Notes: generated by a model not told the origin, from the letters alone. A DNA stretch of 64,000 bases from Mytilus trossulus (GCF_036588685.1 NC_086374.1:34774886-34838885), one strand, 5' to 3'. Counted from the first letter of the stretch, positions 12,001-22,740 are shown. Numbers and translations: made by a program.

Positions 12001-12787
12001 GCACATATCAAGGGATAACCACTTGCCTTTGGCCTTATATAGTAGAGGCAGATGAAAGGAGTAGGTCAAGTAAGACCCCTTTTTGGCCTCAAAATATAGC
12101 AGTTTTACAAAATTGTTAAAATGTAAACTTTTAGATATTTATTGGATAGTAAAATGCTTTTGCTACATAAATATGGGCTGTTTTTGACGATACAATGCAC
12201 ATATATTTAGTACTAGCACCACTAAGTCATGCTAAATTACTGAAATCTTCATAATTCTAGCATTTTAGTTAAATTTTAGAAGGTTTTCATGTAAAATGAA
12301 AGTGGAAGCATTCGTGTTCATCCTTAATATTGAAAGGTAAGTTGTATTTTATGATAATATACAACATATATAAAGGTTGAGGATGACCACGAATGCGGCC
12401 ACTTTCATTTTTGACAAAAACCATCCGAAAATTTTTTCGGCATATTTGGTAGATTTTTCATATTTCAGCTTGAATCGGTACGTTTTTTATGACTAAATCA
12501 GTTAAAATCTTTTACATAAAGTAATTGATTCAAATTAAATAGACACTTAAGTGTTTAAAAAGTGGTCAAAATCTTTGTTCAGATGAACCTGAAATTTGAG
12601 GCCAAAATCAGCCCTTACCGGACCTACTCCTTTATCAAATATTAAAATATTTATATAAACTTTCTTTTTATGAAGATGAGTACTACTAAAGTTTTAATTT
12701 CTAGTGAAATACAGTTAACCTTGATTCACTGAAATGGATTTTTTTTACATTTCTATTTCTATTTTCAGATCTAGTCTTGTTATATAG
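61..12787 (+). CDS. Kelch-repeat (beta-propeller) protein with long disordered C-terminal region, 5' end outside window
   Basis: Exons read from GT-AG boundaries and a continuous frame: 61-140, 2586-2658, 3464-3622, 5316-5474, 5866-5936, 7644-7719, 8438-9687, 10133-10266 and 12769-12787 (TAG stop). Together they give 672 residues in window; the start lies upstream. Kelch blades are recognisable by the GG doublet, followed by aromatic and W-x-F/Y strands: LLLFGGVLSYD, MYVYGGYIDLQ, MWVFGGMSGLQ, MVIVGGESNGV, and YLLLIGGHEEK in exon 8. The second and third blades have R-H/R-G-H strands typical of the family. Between the fourth and last blade lies a Ser/Asn/Lys-rich, low-complexity tail with a Cys cluster (PCRKCSLNC) and a short ESK-TQDQE duplication near its end. 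Kelch propellers usually bind protein partners, often as ubiquitin-ligase adaptors. No F-box, BTB or other partner domain is visible here, so I do not name the orthologue. Exon phases agree throughout. The last exon is the least certain. Confidence 0.85.
950..2532. mobile_element. 1.58-kb non-autonomous DNA transposon with perfect 16-bp terminal inverted repeats
   Basis: The element begins CAGTGTTCTCCCCAGG and ends with its exact reverse complement. It is flanked by the direct repeat cttgta (944-949 and 2533-2538), a probable 6-bp target duplication. The subterminal regions are GC-rich, with several cgcgg/gcgctatcc motifs. No transposase reading frame is present inside, so it cannot move on its own. 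It sits in intron 1 of the visible kelch gene. A 179-bp relative with the same ends lies at 5002-5180. The CAG...CTG ends recall hAT elements, but an 8-bp target duplication is not seen. Confidence 0.8.
3812..5238 (+). repeat. Tandem array of tRNA-derived SINE-like units (four copies)
   Basis: Each unit carries a tRNA-like head with RNA polymerase III box A (tggtctagcgg, 3877-3887 in the first copy) and box B (ggttcgaatcc, 3936-3946). A 'gaagaaccaaaaatttgcgaaagc' type body and a tail reading ttgggttgatgtttagacgagttgtatata follow. Heads occur near 3868, 4290, 4440 and 4880. The second is deleted between box A and box B. Two units are joined by a roughly 210-bp spacer starting at the 'gatggcgatccgatgg' motif (4047 and 4634). 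The spacer ends in 'cgccgctagatt' and leads straight into the next unit, so spacer plus SINE behaves as one composite repeat. The fourth copy is split by a small transposon. The same composite is found at 54665-55205. These are not functional tRNA genes: there is no clean cloverleaf acceptor stem and the copies are dispersed. Confidence 0.8.
5002..5180. mobile_element. Small MITE nested in a SINE copy, related to the 950-2532 element
   Basis: It has CAGTGTTCTCCCC at the left and GGGGAGAACACTG at the right. The last 28 bases (ctatccaaaaatcctgggg and onward) match the right end of the 1.58-kb element at 950-2532, whereas the left interior differs. Comparison with uninterrupted SINE copies (aaatttacagatctaac) shows a precise insertion with tacag repeated on both sides, so a 5-bp target duplication. 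Confidence 0.85.
5960..6240. repeat. Dispersed repeat resembling common molluscan intronic repeat
   Basis: The stretch with 'attgttatgaaacttctacac', 'ggtggcgtcaaatttacgg' and 'ttgagttatgcccc' resembles a repeat I recall from many bivalve introns. Boundaries are approximate. It contains open frames, but these have stop-broken, non-protein-like composition. Confidence 0.4.
6358..6680 (+). repeat. Mussel-type dispersed repeat ('ggtatgagtgccaatgag' family)
   Basis: It starts agaagtggtatgagtgccaatgaggcaactcc and ends near the motif cttgacttaggacaggtgc. Related fragments occur at 9805-9895 (+), 17458-17515 (-), 35450-35560 (-), 61640-61690 (-), and partly at 825-940 (-). The copies diverge substantially, suggesting an old family. 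Confidence 0.6.
8438..9702 (+). CDS. Large exon 7 of the kelch gene (disordered region)
   Basis: This exon contributes 416 codons in one open frame. It opens with the last strands of a kelch blade (C-T-L-K-W then PSPRKWHSV) and passes into a region rich in Ser, Asn, Asp, Lys and Gln with no visible fold. An acidic stretch (EIDDDTLDPDDVDS) lies near the end. The donor is gag|gtattt at 9687/9688, which joins in phase 0 to exon 8 and restores a kelch strand. If the intron is not removed, the frame ends at 9702 after five more residues. The splice is preferred because exon 8 continues in frame with kelch-like sequence. Confidence 0.8.
9805..9895 (+). repeat. Fragment of the mussel-type 'ggtatgat...accaaatgacacagaaatt' repeat
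   Basis: The motifs agaagatatggtatgat, ctctcacaggagaccaaatg and acaactataggtcacgg match the family described at 6358. It lies in the intron between kelch exons 7 and 8. Confidence 0.6.
11395..11525 (+). repeat. Fragment of the 'aataaaggcaacagtagtatacc' repeat
   Basis: The motifs aaataaaggcaatggtagtag, ttgagaaaaaaacaaatctgg and ctgagggaaacacatc recur at 21930, 27771, 47850 and, reversed, 51000-51230. It lies in the last kelch intron. Confidence 0.55.
12055..12633. mobile_element. MITE with AAAGGAGTAGGTC terminal inverted repeats and internal palindrome
   Basis: The left end aaaggagtaggtc and right end gacctactccttt are perfect inverted repeats. Further in, ggcctcaaaat and its inverted match continue the pairing. 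In the middle, arms around 12296-12332 (aatgaaagtggaagcattcg) and 12370-12410 (cgaatgcggccactttcatt) form a second inverted repeat. There is no coding frame. It lies in the last kelch intron and is structurally the sister of the element at 16461-17043. Confidence 0.75.
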
Positions 12788-13600
12788 AGACAAAATTCTG
12801 CCAGTCATAAATGTGCCAGATATATAGAGTTTGCAGAGTCTATGACATTAGATACAGAAAACTTTCACTGTAGTATGGTGCAAATACTGTCTGGAACCTC
12901 ACTCTAATAACTTATTCAGAAGTTGTGGCACTTCTCAACAATGTCCAGTGTGTTGTTTATTCCCAGTGTGCCTTTGAGTTGTTACAGTTGTTGTTTAATG
13001 CATTTATTAGATTAAGAGTGATTAGCCAAAAACCAGCACCATCATTTTTATATAAAAACAGTTAAATTTTAAAAAGCTAGTTACATTTTGTTATTTGTTT
13101 GTATTTTTCTAAAAGCATAACATGAAAGCATTTAATTTGAGGTTATCATTTGTATATTTGAAATGTGCATTACATCAGTAAATATGAAGCTACTCTGCTC
13201 TATAAAAATCTTTATTCCTTGAAAAGAATGTACATTTATCATTTTACATACCAGATAAAATTATCTTATGTAGCAGATGGATGTATGACAAACACATGAA
13301 ATAGATAAACATACATTTTTACTGAAGTCTCAATGTATGATGTTATGTCAAAGAATTTCCCAGTCCAAGTAGATTTGAAAAAAAGTTTTTTGATAAGAAA
13401 AAAAAATGTCTCAATAAGAATTTTTTTATTATATTTAAAGGATTGACCTTTCATTTATTTGACTGTTATAATTTTTTGTAAAATGTGCAAAACAAATTGA
13501 ATGCATGCCACAAATCAAATGCTATGGTTTAGTTTGTCTTGTTTTGTTTATGTAAGGTTACAGGAATGTATTTGATAGACTATTCTAAAGAGAATACAAT
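12788..13600 (+). other. Probable 3' UTR and downstream flank of the kelch gene
   Basis: AT-rich sequence following the TAG at 12785-12787, with no open frame of note. I could not pick a single convincing polyadenylation site, so the transcript end is unknown. Confidence 0.4.
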
Positions 13601-13635
13601 AACTGTATATTGTCTCATAAATATCTCCTAGTGTT

Positions 13636-14551
13636 ATCAGTTCTCGATAGAGCAACACACTTTTGCTCCATAGGGCCAGTTCTTCAAATAATTGTGGTCA
13701 AAGATGATTGTGTTAATTTAGTAGATACCTTTAGTCATTTCCTATTATCCTCACGATTTTCTCTTGCGTAAATCAAGAAAAATCAAAACATCTGTTGTTG
13801 TGCTCAATTTTGACATTGTGTGCAAAACGTCATCAATTCTGGATAGTTGTGAAAAGTATAGTATGGTAAGCATGTTTGATAATTTTAGTAGATTTAAAAT
13901 TATGCAAATTGAAGAAAAGTATCAATTAACTATCATTTGTCTCTAGAAAACATTTTTTTGTATGAATTTTAGCCTTATTGATCAATTTAGGCATCTTTAA
14001 CCGATATCCTAGGAATTATCACTCAAGGACCAACATATGCATTGAATATTAATTTTAGATGATTTAAAATTATTGAACCAATTTGTATATGTTATAAGAT
14101 GTTGTAACAGCTGTTATTAATATTTTACTGTCACAGTCACAATATTTAAGGGCATTACTTTTTCGATAATTGAATTTAATTAAATTTTATACTTGATAAG
14201 GTATGGCTCAAACTGCGTTCCATAATTATTTTCACACCACATCTTACAATTGTGTATTAGGTATGTGGACTTGACCTTCTTTTCGAGCTAAGTTTTGTTT
14301 ATATTTGAAAACGTGCTATTTATGAACCGAGGGGATGACGTTAGGATTGTTTTGGGAATAAGGAAAAGAAGGTTAAAATCAGAAAATATTATTTTTACTG
14401 TTGTAAAATGTCTGAAAACTTGAAATGTTGAAATTAATACTTGCTTGAAGTGAGTTTTCATTCTGTCCTTGAAATACAGACAAATAGAAAACATGTGCGA
14501 TGCCGTGAACTACTTTTATTTTAAACACAAGCATTGCTATCGAGAACTGAT
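13636..14551. mobile_element. Possible terminal-inverted-repeat element, about 916 bp
   Basis: The 15-mer atcagttctcgatag at 13636-13650 is matched exactly in inverted orientation by ctatcgagaactgat at 14537-14551. The interior is AT-rich and non-coding. No clear target duplication was found, so this could also be an older rearranged repeat. Confidence 0.35.
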
Positions 14552-16460
14552 TACTATCGAGAACAAATGACTACATGATATATATACAGATGTAGCATAT
14601 TTACTGATATAATTTTTTGCCAAGGGAAAATACAAAAATACAACAGCTACATGTATATTTGTTTTGGTTGTTATAATTACTCATTAGTGATAATTGTCAA
14701 TTTCCGTCAATTTCCTAGAAGTTTATTTTAAATGCTCTCGCTCTATATGAGTTTAATTTGTAGTAAAATTATCTTGTTTTATAGAAAATTAACTGTCAGT
14801 TTTGTGCACGAAGCAGCCTTTTTTTATAATTGAATGTTCATTTTTCAACATTACAAACATAACTGATGGCGGTACAATGTTTTGTTTTTGATATGTCTTA
14901 AAAAATAGAAATATGGCTTTGTACAATGGTACAAGTAAAAACAAATGTTTTCTTAACATTCAAAACAAAGAATGGTTGGGAGAGTAAAGAATATGTTCTA
15001 GTCTTATTTATAATAGGAAAATGATATTATGTGCAAGATTTGTTATTTATTGTTCAAAGCAATTACTCAGGTTGGGGAATTTGATTTCATGTTTATAAAA
15101 AATTATGGTACCAGTAACTTACAACAATATTTACTAATTATGTGATCTTTTTTTTTTATAAAAGATTTTTATGGCTTGTTTGTAATTTTAAAAACCTAAT
15201 CTTCTAAATTCTAGATACACAAAAAATTGAAGCTTCTTTTTACAAATTTATTTGGTTGTAAAAAATGTTGTCCAAAGCACAAGCATGCTAAAAGTGTGTG
15301 TAAAAATTCAATTACAGATTCTAATGGGAACATGTGTGAAATGTAATAATGTTATATAAAGGCTTTAACTTCATTGACTGTACATTATCTCCACCGTAAC
15401 ATGACTTATTATTGTGTGCAGAAGTCTAAATTGCTCAGCAAAAACTACTCATTCTATATTGGATGTTCTTTTAGTAGTTTTCATCATCTTTCATAAAGAA
15501 ACCAAACTGTTCTCACCAATTTATTTATTGTCTCATTATTCCTGAAATAATGAATATTTAATTTACTATACCGGTACATATCAGATATTCGCTTTTAGTT
15601 TTTTGTAGAGGAAAGTTGTCTGTAATACAAAATTTTTAAGTCTTGTATCTTTAATTTTTTTTTATATTTTGAAATTTCTTTTTGACATGAACCATATCAC
15701 CCTATGACTTGCATCAAAAGTGCTTAATATAGAATAGTTCTTCATTTATTCCAAACATAAAGTATCATGATATATATCATTTAGCCAGTTACCAAATTCA
15801 CAATAATTCTGATTTTATTAGTAAATTACTGCCATGAATTTATTCATTTTGTTGTGAAAGACAAACACTTTTGTTGTTGTGTAGGTTGAACATAACTTAA
15901 TCTGATTCATTTACTATTCTATGGTGAAAGAATTGAAAAAAACTGACAGATTCTTCCACAGAATATCCTGTTGTGCACTTCCTTTTTAATTTTGTATTCT
16001 TCTGTATTTTTGAGTTAATATGAAAAGTTAAACTTTGCTATTCCTACTTATTTTACTTAGAGACATGGGCAACACTTATTCCTTGAAAGGACTTGCACAT
16101 TTTTATACAATGTATATACATTTCTGTCATGATTTTTTTTAAATGGACGTCACTTACTATTGTTAATGTCTTAGTACTTAGTAAGATTATGTTAAAAGCT
16201 CAGAATAAGCAATAAAAAATTACCCTGTGATATACTTACTAGTATTTTTTTCTATCTGATCCTGTTCAAGGATAAGACGATTTTAATTATCATGAAATCA
16301 GGTTTAATAGATAGATACTACATTTTTAAAACTTAGAATTGTTTATTGTTGTAAGAAAAATATAATGTTTTATCACTGAAGCAATACCATCAATTTATAA
16401 CAATATCTTTTAATTAGCAATTTCTATTCTTTTATTAAAACTATTATTAACTTTATGTTC
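14552..16460. other. Intergenic AT-rich sequence without recognised gene
   Basis: No protein-like frame, splice-consistent exon series or strong repeat was recognised in this stretch. Confidence 0.5.
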
Positions 16461-17043
16461 AAAGGAGTAAGTTCGATAAGGGCCATATTTGGCCCCAATT
16501 ATAAAGTTCATAGTTATAAGACAATAAATGTTTTAAGTTGCCTTAAAGACATGTTAGAAAGTTAAACAGAACTGTTTTTGTCAAAGTTTAATTCTAACAC
16601 GTTGATTTTTACATCCAAAAAAGGTCAAAATAAGGGATTTTGGTGAAATTTGACGAAATCAGCTAGATTTCAACCAAATGAAGGACCAGGAAACATAGAG
16701 CGCAGGCGTCGACAAGCTTAAGATTCAAATAAGACATGTGAAATGTCTTCACAAACATTATTTTAAAAGATCTTTCTTGTCGACGTATGCGCTCTATGTT
16801 TCCAGTCCAATAATCTATGGAAATTTACCCATTTTCATTGATTTTTTCGTGAAAAAACAATATGAGTACAACTTGTGACGTCATAATGAAACGCAGAAAT
16901 GTAAAATTTTCAACAAAATTGTTCATATCCTAGCTAGTCAATGTATTAGCTATAATTTATCGTGATATTGGTTGATAAATCTGAATTTAAAATTTACGCT
17001 AAAAAGGGGGGCCATTTTAGGACCTTATCGAACATACTCCTTT
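16461..17043. mobile_element. MITE with AAAGGAGTA-type terminal inverted repeats and internal GTCGAC palindrome
   Basis: The left end is aaaggagtaagttcgataagg. The right end reads ccttatcgaacatactccttt, which is its inverse with one mismatch. Inside, aacatagagcgcaggcgtcgac (16692 onward) is inversely matched by gtcgacgtatgcgctctatg (16779 onward). Length (583 bp) and architecture match the 12055-12633 element (579 bp), but the interior differs. No open frame is present. Confidence 0.8.
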
Positions 17044-18890
17044 GAAATGGATTCAATTTTACTTATATGAAAGTTGAAGTGGTCATATAATTTATAAAAT
17101 ATCTTGCGACTGAACAATGATATATATAATATATGTGTATATAATGAGAATTTAAAAGTCCTTTAATGCAGCTACAGTAAATTGAAAAGAAGTTTATTGA
17201 AGAATGTGAATAACACACTCTTTCCTTTTGTTCAATGCTTTCATCTCTGTTTTGATTTTCAGATTGGTTTGAAATTCTTTGATGATGTGATCACTTTACA
17301 CTAGCTTCTTTGCATCTAATTTTATTATATATTATTGTATTTATAAAATACAAATTAATTACTTTATACTTTTAAACATATTCTGTAAATGCTAAAATAA
17401 ATTAGTATGACTTTTATTATTAATATTTATAATGTCAAAGAGAAATAGTTGTTAATTTCTGTGTCATTTGATCTCTTGTGGAGAGTTGTCTCATTGGCAA
17501 TCATACCAATCTTCTTTTTTGTACCGATATGGTAAAACATTTTTCTTTGTCATATAAATGACCTATGGAAAATACCTTTTATAGATGTCTTTTGTCCTGA
17601 ACCTATTTTTAATGATTGAAGGAAATCTTTAAATTGTATCATCTAACTTTCATGTCAGATTACTTTTTGAGAAAAAAATTCCTTTACTGACAATTTTGTA
17701 AAGTTTTTCCCATTTTGACCAATGGTCTATTAAATAATCTTCATGAAATTGTTTTTTTCTGACAAATATCAGCTGCCATTTTACTTTTTGCATGGTCCAT
17801 CAATCAAAATCTTGTGTTAGTGATTTAGTCTGTTTCTAAGTAAATTTGTAAGTATTTTGACCTCACCTGTTGATTAGTTGTTAGGAAAATTTAATGGTTG
17901 TCTGAAAAATGTAACCTGCCCTGAATATTCATTAACAACTGACTCATGTCTAGTTATTGATTTTGATGAGATGATAGCAAGATGATTCGATTGACTTATG
18001 TGTCTTATGACTATCACATATAGCAAGTTGTATATCTTTGCCTGATATGTCATGTTAGTATCACTGATACACTCAGTATTTTATCATTTATTATACAGCT
18101 ATATTGCTGGTAAGAATTTTTTAAGCATTTGTATTTTTATAATCATACACATGATTTCTTCAAATGTAAAAGGACATGAAAGTGACCTAAGACTAACAGA
18201 CTAAATACATGTAGACCTCACTAAATATTGTTGACAATATTAAAGCTTCAATAATGAAGAGACATTACCATTAAATGTTGACCAAAAGCAATTTATGACT
18301 TAAGTTATATTATTGTTTCAGTATTTTCTGTACATACATATTATTTTTGTTTTAAGTACCAGATTTATATTTAGTTCAATTTAATCAGTATACTCTTTCT
18401 GTGATATTTGTTATACAGTATAGGTTTATATATGTTTCTAAATAAATAATTTTGTAATGTTGAAGATTTAATATTTTGTAACCCTACTTAATATATAAGT
18501 GTGGTATGATGAACTACTTTTTCTATCCAACGACATAATGGTTTCCATGTGATGAATTCTGTTCTAGTCTACTTATTCAATTGTGTCTTGCTAATTATGA
18601 TTCAAGTTTGGAAAGACAGTCTCTTTGACATATTCCCTGTTTCCATTCTCAATTTTAAACATCTTGTTTAGGATTAGAGATCTTTATTTGAAGTATATTC
18701 ATTATCCCTTTCTAAACTTCCTTCTCTGGACAACGAATGTTTGGGAAAAAAATCTATTGCAAATCCCCAATGGATGTTATGCAAATACTGACATGCATTA
18801 TCATAGATAATAGTATGTAATATAGAAAGATTAACTGTTTACATAACTTTGAATGTTTGAAACAGTAAGGAAATAGACCCCAGGAATAGA
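17044..18890. other. Intergenic AT-rich sequence
   Basis: It holds a reversed fragment of the mussel 'ggtatgattgccaatgag' repeat at 17458-17515 and otherwise nothing I can assign. Confidence 0.5.
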
Positions 18891-19094
18891 TGGCCTTAGC
18901 AGTATTTGGCAAAACCCTTTTTGTTTTTTTGGATATTCATGATAGCACCTCAATTTGGTACTTTATTTGGTGTATTGAATGTCATTTTTGTCGAGCCTGC
19001 GACTTTAGTTGCAGAAAGATCGACATAGGGATAGTGATCTGGCGGCGGCTATGGCGGTGGAAGACCTGTATGCTTCATACTTTGTATTTATCCT

Positions 19095-19908
19095 GCAATT
19101 AGGTGCTCTACTATACAGATACAGCCATACAGATATCGCTATGCTGTATCTGTATACTATACAGATATCGCTTTAAAACTCCGCCCACTGCTGGACTGAG
19201 TATTGGGTGAACATGCGTGAACTCAGAATGTGTATTGCAATCGCATTCCAATGACGTATTAATTGCAAATGAACGATTACTTTTATATGTTCTGTTTGTT
19301 TTCAAACATTTCTTTAGAGCAATAATAATCACACTAATTTTCTACTAACATACACACATGAACAACAGTCTTTTCTTCGATGACAACTACCGATTTGAAA
19401 ACTTAAATGTGTATGAATATGTAATAAAAAAAAACATGTCAATTTCAGCATGCATGTTTGGTGAATGTCGAGTCTGATGCGTAGGACAACTCGTACACTC
19501 CTGATTCAAAGACAATGTTTTGTTATTTGTTTTTTTACTGTTGAAATTAGTTGTTATGTTAAAATAGATAATTATCCACCTTGAGTGATGTATTATTGTT
19601 GACCGTTCGAGATTCTTTCTTTGCGAATTCGTCTTCAGCTGAATGTGTGATTACTGTTTCGTATTACTACATGGGCCTCAAGGGATTTCAAATCGAAAAT
19701 AAATGCAAAACATGCGTTTTTGTGTCTTTTAAAACGCAAATAATATACAGAATTAATTGCAGGATAAAGACAATAACTGTTTAGTGTCTTTAAATGTCAG
19801 CCGTATTTGTACTCGGCTCGAAACAGGTGTAATAGCTCGATAAAAGCTCGCATACACCTTGTTTTACTAGCCTCGCAGCTGATATTTAAAGACACTAAAA
19901 GTTAATGT
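19095..19908. mobile_element. Probable insertion inside the composite repeat, with foldback right end
   Basis: This segment separates the repeat blocks 'gcttcatactttgtat' and 'tagatgcttcatgttac', which I expect to be adjacent in this family. Its right end forms an imperfect 120-bp hairpin: ttagtgtctttaaatgtcagc at 19782 pairs with agctgatatttaaagacactaa at 19878-19899. No transposase frame was seen. The left boundary is inferred. Confidence 0.45.
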
Positions 19909-20391
19909 CTATATAGATGCTTCATGTTACGAAGTTTCTGTCAGTCACATGTCCAATGTCCTTGACCTCATTTTCATGGTTCAGTGACTACTTGAAGAAA
20001 AAGTTTAAGATTTTTTGTTATGTTAAATTGTCTCTAATTATAAGTAATAGGATAACTATATTCGGTATGTGCGTACTTCGCAAGGTCCTCATGCCCGTCA
20101 GACGGTTTCCACTTGACCTCGACCTCATTTCATGGATCAGTGATCAAGTTTTTGTGGTCAAGTCCATAACTCAGATACTATAAGCAATAGCTCTTGCATA
20201 TTCGGTGTATGGAAGGACTGTAACATGCCGAGCTAGCAGGTGTCATCTGACCTTGACCTCATTTCCATGGTTCAGTGGTATAGTAATGTTTTTGTGTTTT
20301 GGTCTGTTTTTCGTATACTGTATGCAATAGGTCTACAATATTTGTAGTATGGAATGATTGTAAGGTGTACATGTCTAGCTGGAAGATGTCA

Positions 20392-20500
20392 CCTTATTTG
20401 GCTTTATACATATTTTGATATTAGCGTCATTGGTGAGTCTTATGTAGATGAAATGCGCGTCTGGCGTACTTAACTATAATCCTGGTACCTTTGATAACTT
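20392..20500 (+). repeat. Short dispersed repeat ('gagtcttatgtagatgaaa...cctggtacctttgataac') inserted in the tandem array
   Basis: It interrupts one unit between 'gatgtcacctt' and 'ttgacattattttcatgg'. Relatives occur reversed at about 36255-36480, and as partial copies near 24871-24935, 26995-27020, 45725-45750 and 52668-52745. Confidence 0.65.
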
Positions 20501-21069
20501 GACATTATTTTCATGGTTCAGTGGTCAAAGTTAAGTTTTTGAGTTTTGGTCTTTTTTTCCAATACTGTATGCAATAGGTCAACTGTATTTGATGTATGGA
20601 CATATTTTATGATCTATATGTCATTTGCACAGGTTTTATTTGACCTTGACCTCCTTTTCACGGTTTACTACTCAGTGTTTAGTTTTTGTGTTTTGGTCTG
20701 TTTTTCTTAAACTATAAGCAATAGTTTAACTATATTTGTTGTATGGAAGAATTGTTAGCTGTACATGTCTTCCTGGTATTGTTCATCTGACCTTGACCTC
20801 ATTTTCATATGGTTTATTGGTCAATGTTTATTTTTGTTGGTTAATGTTATGTATGTGTGACAGTTGTAATAAAGCTTTATATTTAGAACTATCAACACAA
20901 TATCAATGATTAGTAAGGAAGGCGAGACATTTCAGCGTGTACACTCTTGTTTAAGAAGTCATATGGGTTATATTAATATAAATTATATCCTGGAATCTTT
21001 GACAAGCTTTCTTTACAACTAGCATCTCGCATATCATCAGTAGAAACTTTTTCAGACAGTGCAGTTGGC

Positions 21070-22075
21070 TTGGAAACAATTGCATGAACCAAAACAATCA
21101 TCTTTCAAATTTGAAAGCTTACATTTGCTAACAACGGTCTCGATGTCATCAGCTTAGTCATCATAAATCAATGGTTCATTCTGTTTTCCACTTTAGGAGC
21201 ACTATACCCCTCACTTCACATGCATATGGGATATACATTTCCCCAATTCATTCGGTAATCAGGAGCTTGAAGCTGCTGCCTAGACTTTATAAAACGTCAC
21301 CAGTGTCTGATCATAAAGCTGACGAACAAGGGTTATGCCAAAGAGCCTCTCTTCCTTTTTCACAAAATAGTTCATCAGAAGATACCTAGAAAAGATACCG
21401 TGTTGAAAAATATTTTTCTATAAACTTCACAAATAATATATGATGGTTTTGAAGTATATATTATAGGTACTTAACTTACAGAACGTTTGCTAAAATAAGT
21501 TTAAACTTTGTTTCACTTACATAAATGGCCAACGAAGATACCTATATATTATGGATCACTTATATGTTGTAAAAAGACAAAAAGACCATTTGGCTTTAAA
21601 CAAAACATTTTGAAACTCCAATTTGAACAACTGTGCTCCTCTTCTTATCTTCTTGTTCCTTTATTTATATCACTCAGACTCCATACAGGTGCTTTTTATG
21701 AAGAATTGAAAGAAGCTAGCACCACTATCATTGAACACCATTTTGCGCTATGATGATGTATCACTTAATAATTCTAAGTTTATACTAACATAAACACATC
21801 AATACCAGCAAACTTGAAGGATACCATAACAACTATGGCATATTTGGACTTAAAAATATACAAATTGAGAAAAGAGAGTCAAGAGACAATCATTCTTACT
21901 GGTTGTTGCCTACTAGGGATCTGTAAATAAAGGCAACAGAAGTATACCGGTGTTCAAAAAGCATAAAGACAAAGCTAAAGACTTCCAAGTGGTAAAGTTG
22001 AATTTTTGGATTAGAAATTTTTACGGACACCATCACGAGTAGATGTGCAATATCTGAGCCAAAGAGGAACACCAA
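21070..22075 (+). pseudogene. Decayed retroelement, C-terminal part of a reverse-transcriptase polyprotein
   Basis: Broken frames encode fragments resembling a C-terminal region I recall from mussel reverse-transcriptase elements: HAYGIYIS followed in a shifted frame by FIRYSGAC-like sequence near 21220-21270, and VVKLNFWIRNFYGHHHE around 21980-22045. Stops and frameshifts are frequent. A piece of the aataaaggcaacag repeat lies inside (21928-21970). Two shorter relatives are at 42370-42740 and 51290-51555. The family assignment is from memory. Confidence 0.45.
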
Positions 22076-22119
22076 TATAGATCTTTTTTCGTAACCACAG
22101 TCCCGTCGTCTTTTTCCTT

Positions 22120-22660
22120 GATCGTGACATCAGAATTATTGACCTCAATGTTGAGTTTTTATGTTTTGGTCTGATTTTTTAAAACTATGAGCAATATGTG
22201 TACCATATTTGGGGTTTGAAATGCTTGTAAGGTGTACATGACCAACTATCATGTGTTATCTTGCCATGACTTTGTTTCATGGTTCAGTGCTTAAAGTAAA
22301 GTTGTTGTGGGTTTTCTTCTGATACTATATGCGATATATCTTTTGATCTTGATTTTTCGCTCACCGTTCCGACGGTTATTTTCCTATATGCAATGAAATG
22401 TACTATTTTGACTATAGTACTGACCAGGATAGAGCTTTATTCATGCCAAATATTTCTTTTTTTGAAACAAAGATAATTTCTGCGCAAGTTTTTGAATAGT
22501 ACAAATATAATAAGTACTAATATGGAAAAATCAATGTTGGTGTAACACCTTCTTGGATCATGTTTAGTTTATGTGATACTTATAGCAAAGATCTATTTGT
22601 AGGAAGTCAATGATCGATAACGCAGGCGAGACATTTCAGCGTCTGTACTCTTGTTTCTAT
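22120..22660 (+). repeat. Degenerate units of the 18985-20955 composite repeat
   Basis: Contains 'ttttggtctgattttt', 'gtgtaccatatttgggg', 'ttgtaaggtgtacatg' and the end motif 'gcgagacatttcagcgtc' followed by ctcttgttt. The units are diverged from the main array. Confidence 0.55.
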
Positions 22661-22685
22661 CTCGTAGAGATATTATCATATACAA

Positions 22686-22740
22686 AACTCCCCCCCCCCC
22701 CCAAAAAAAAAAAACAACAAAAAAACAATAACAAAAAAAC
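22686..22740. repeat. Low-complexity poly-C / poly-A tract
   Basis: A run of C followed by A-rich sequence with scattered C. It is a simple repeat. Confidence 0.85.

Larger units (their letters stand above)
18985..20955 (+). repeat. Composite dispersed repeat containing a tandem array of about 165-175-bp units
   Basis: It opens with gtcgagcctgcgactttag and ends with ggcgagacatttcagcgtg before cactcttgttt. Between lie successive units each beginning near 'tgaccttgacctcattttc', followed by 'ggttcagtgg', 'ttttggtctgtttttc', 'tatgcaataggtc', 'gtatggaa' and 'tgtacatgtc' blocks. Unit starts are near 19960, 20115, 20255, 20505, 20640 and 20790. The array is interrupted by a foreign segment at about 19095-19908 and by a short repeat at about 20392-20500. 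The end motif recurs at 22627-22660. I recall this family from mussel genomes. Confidence 0.7.
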
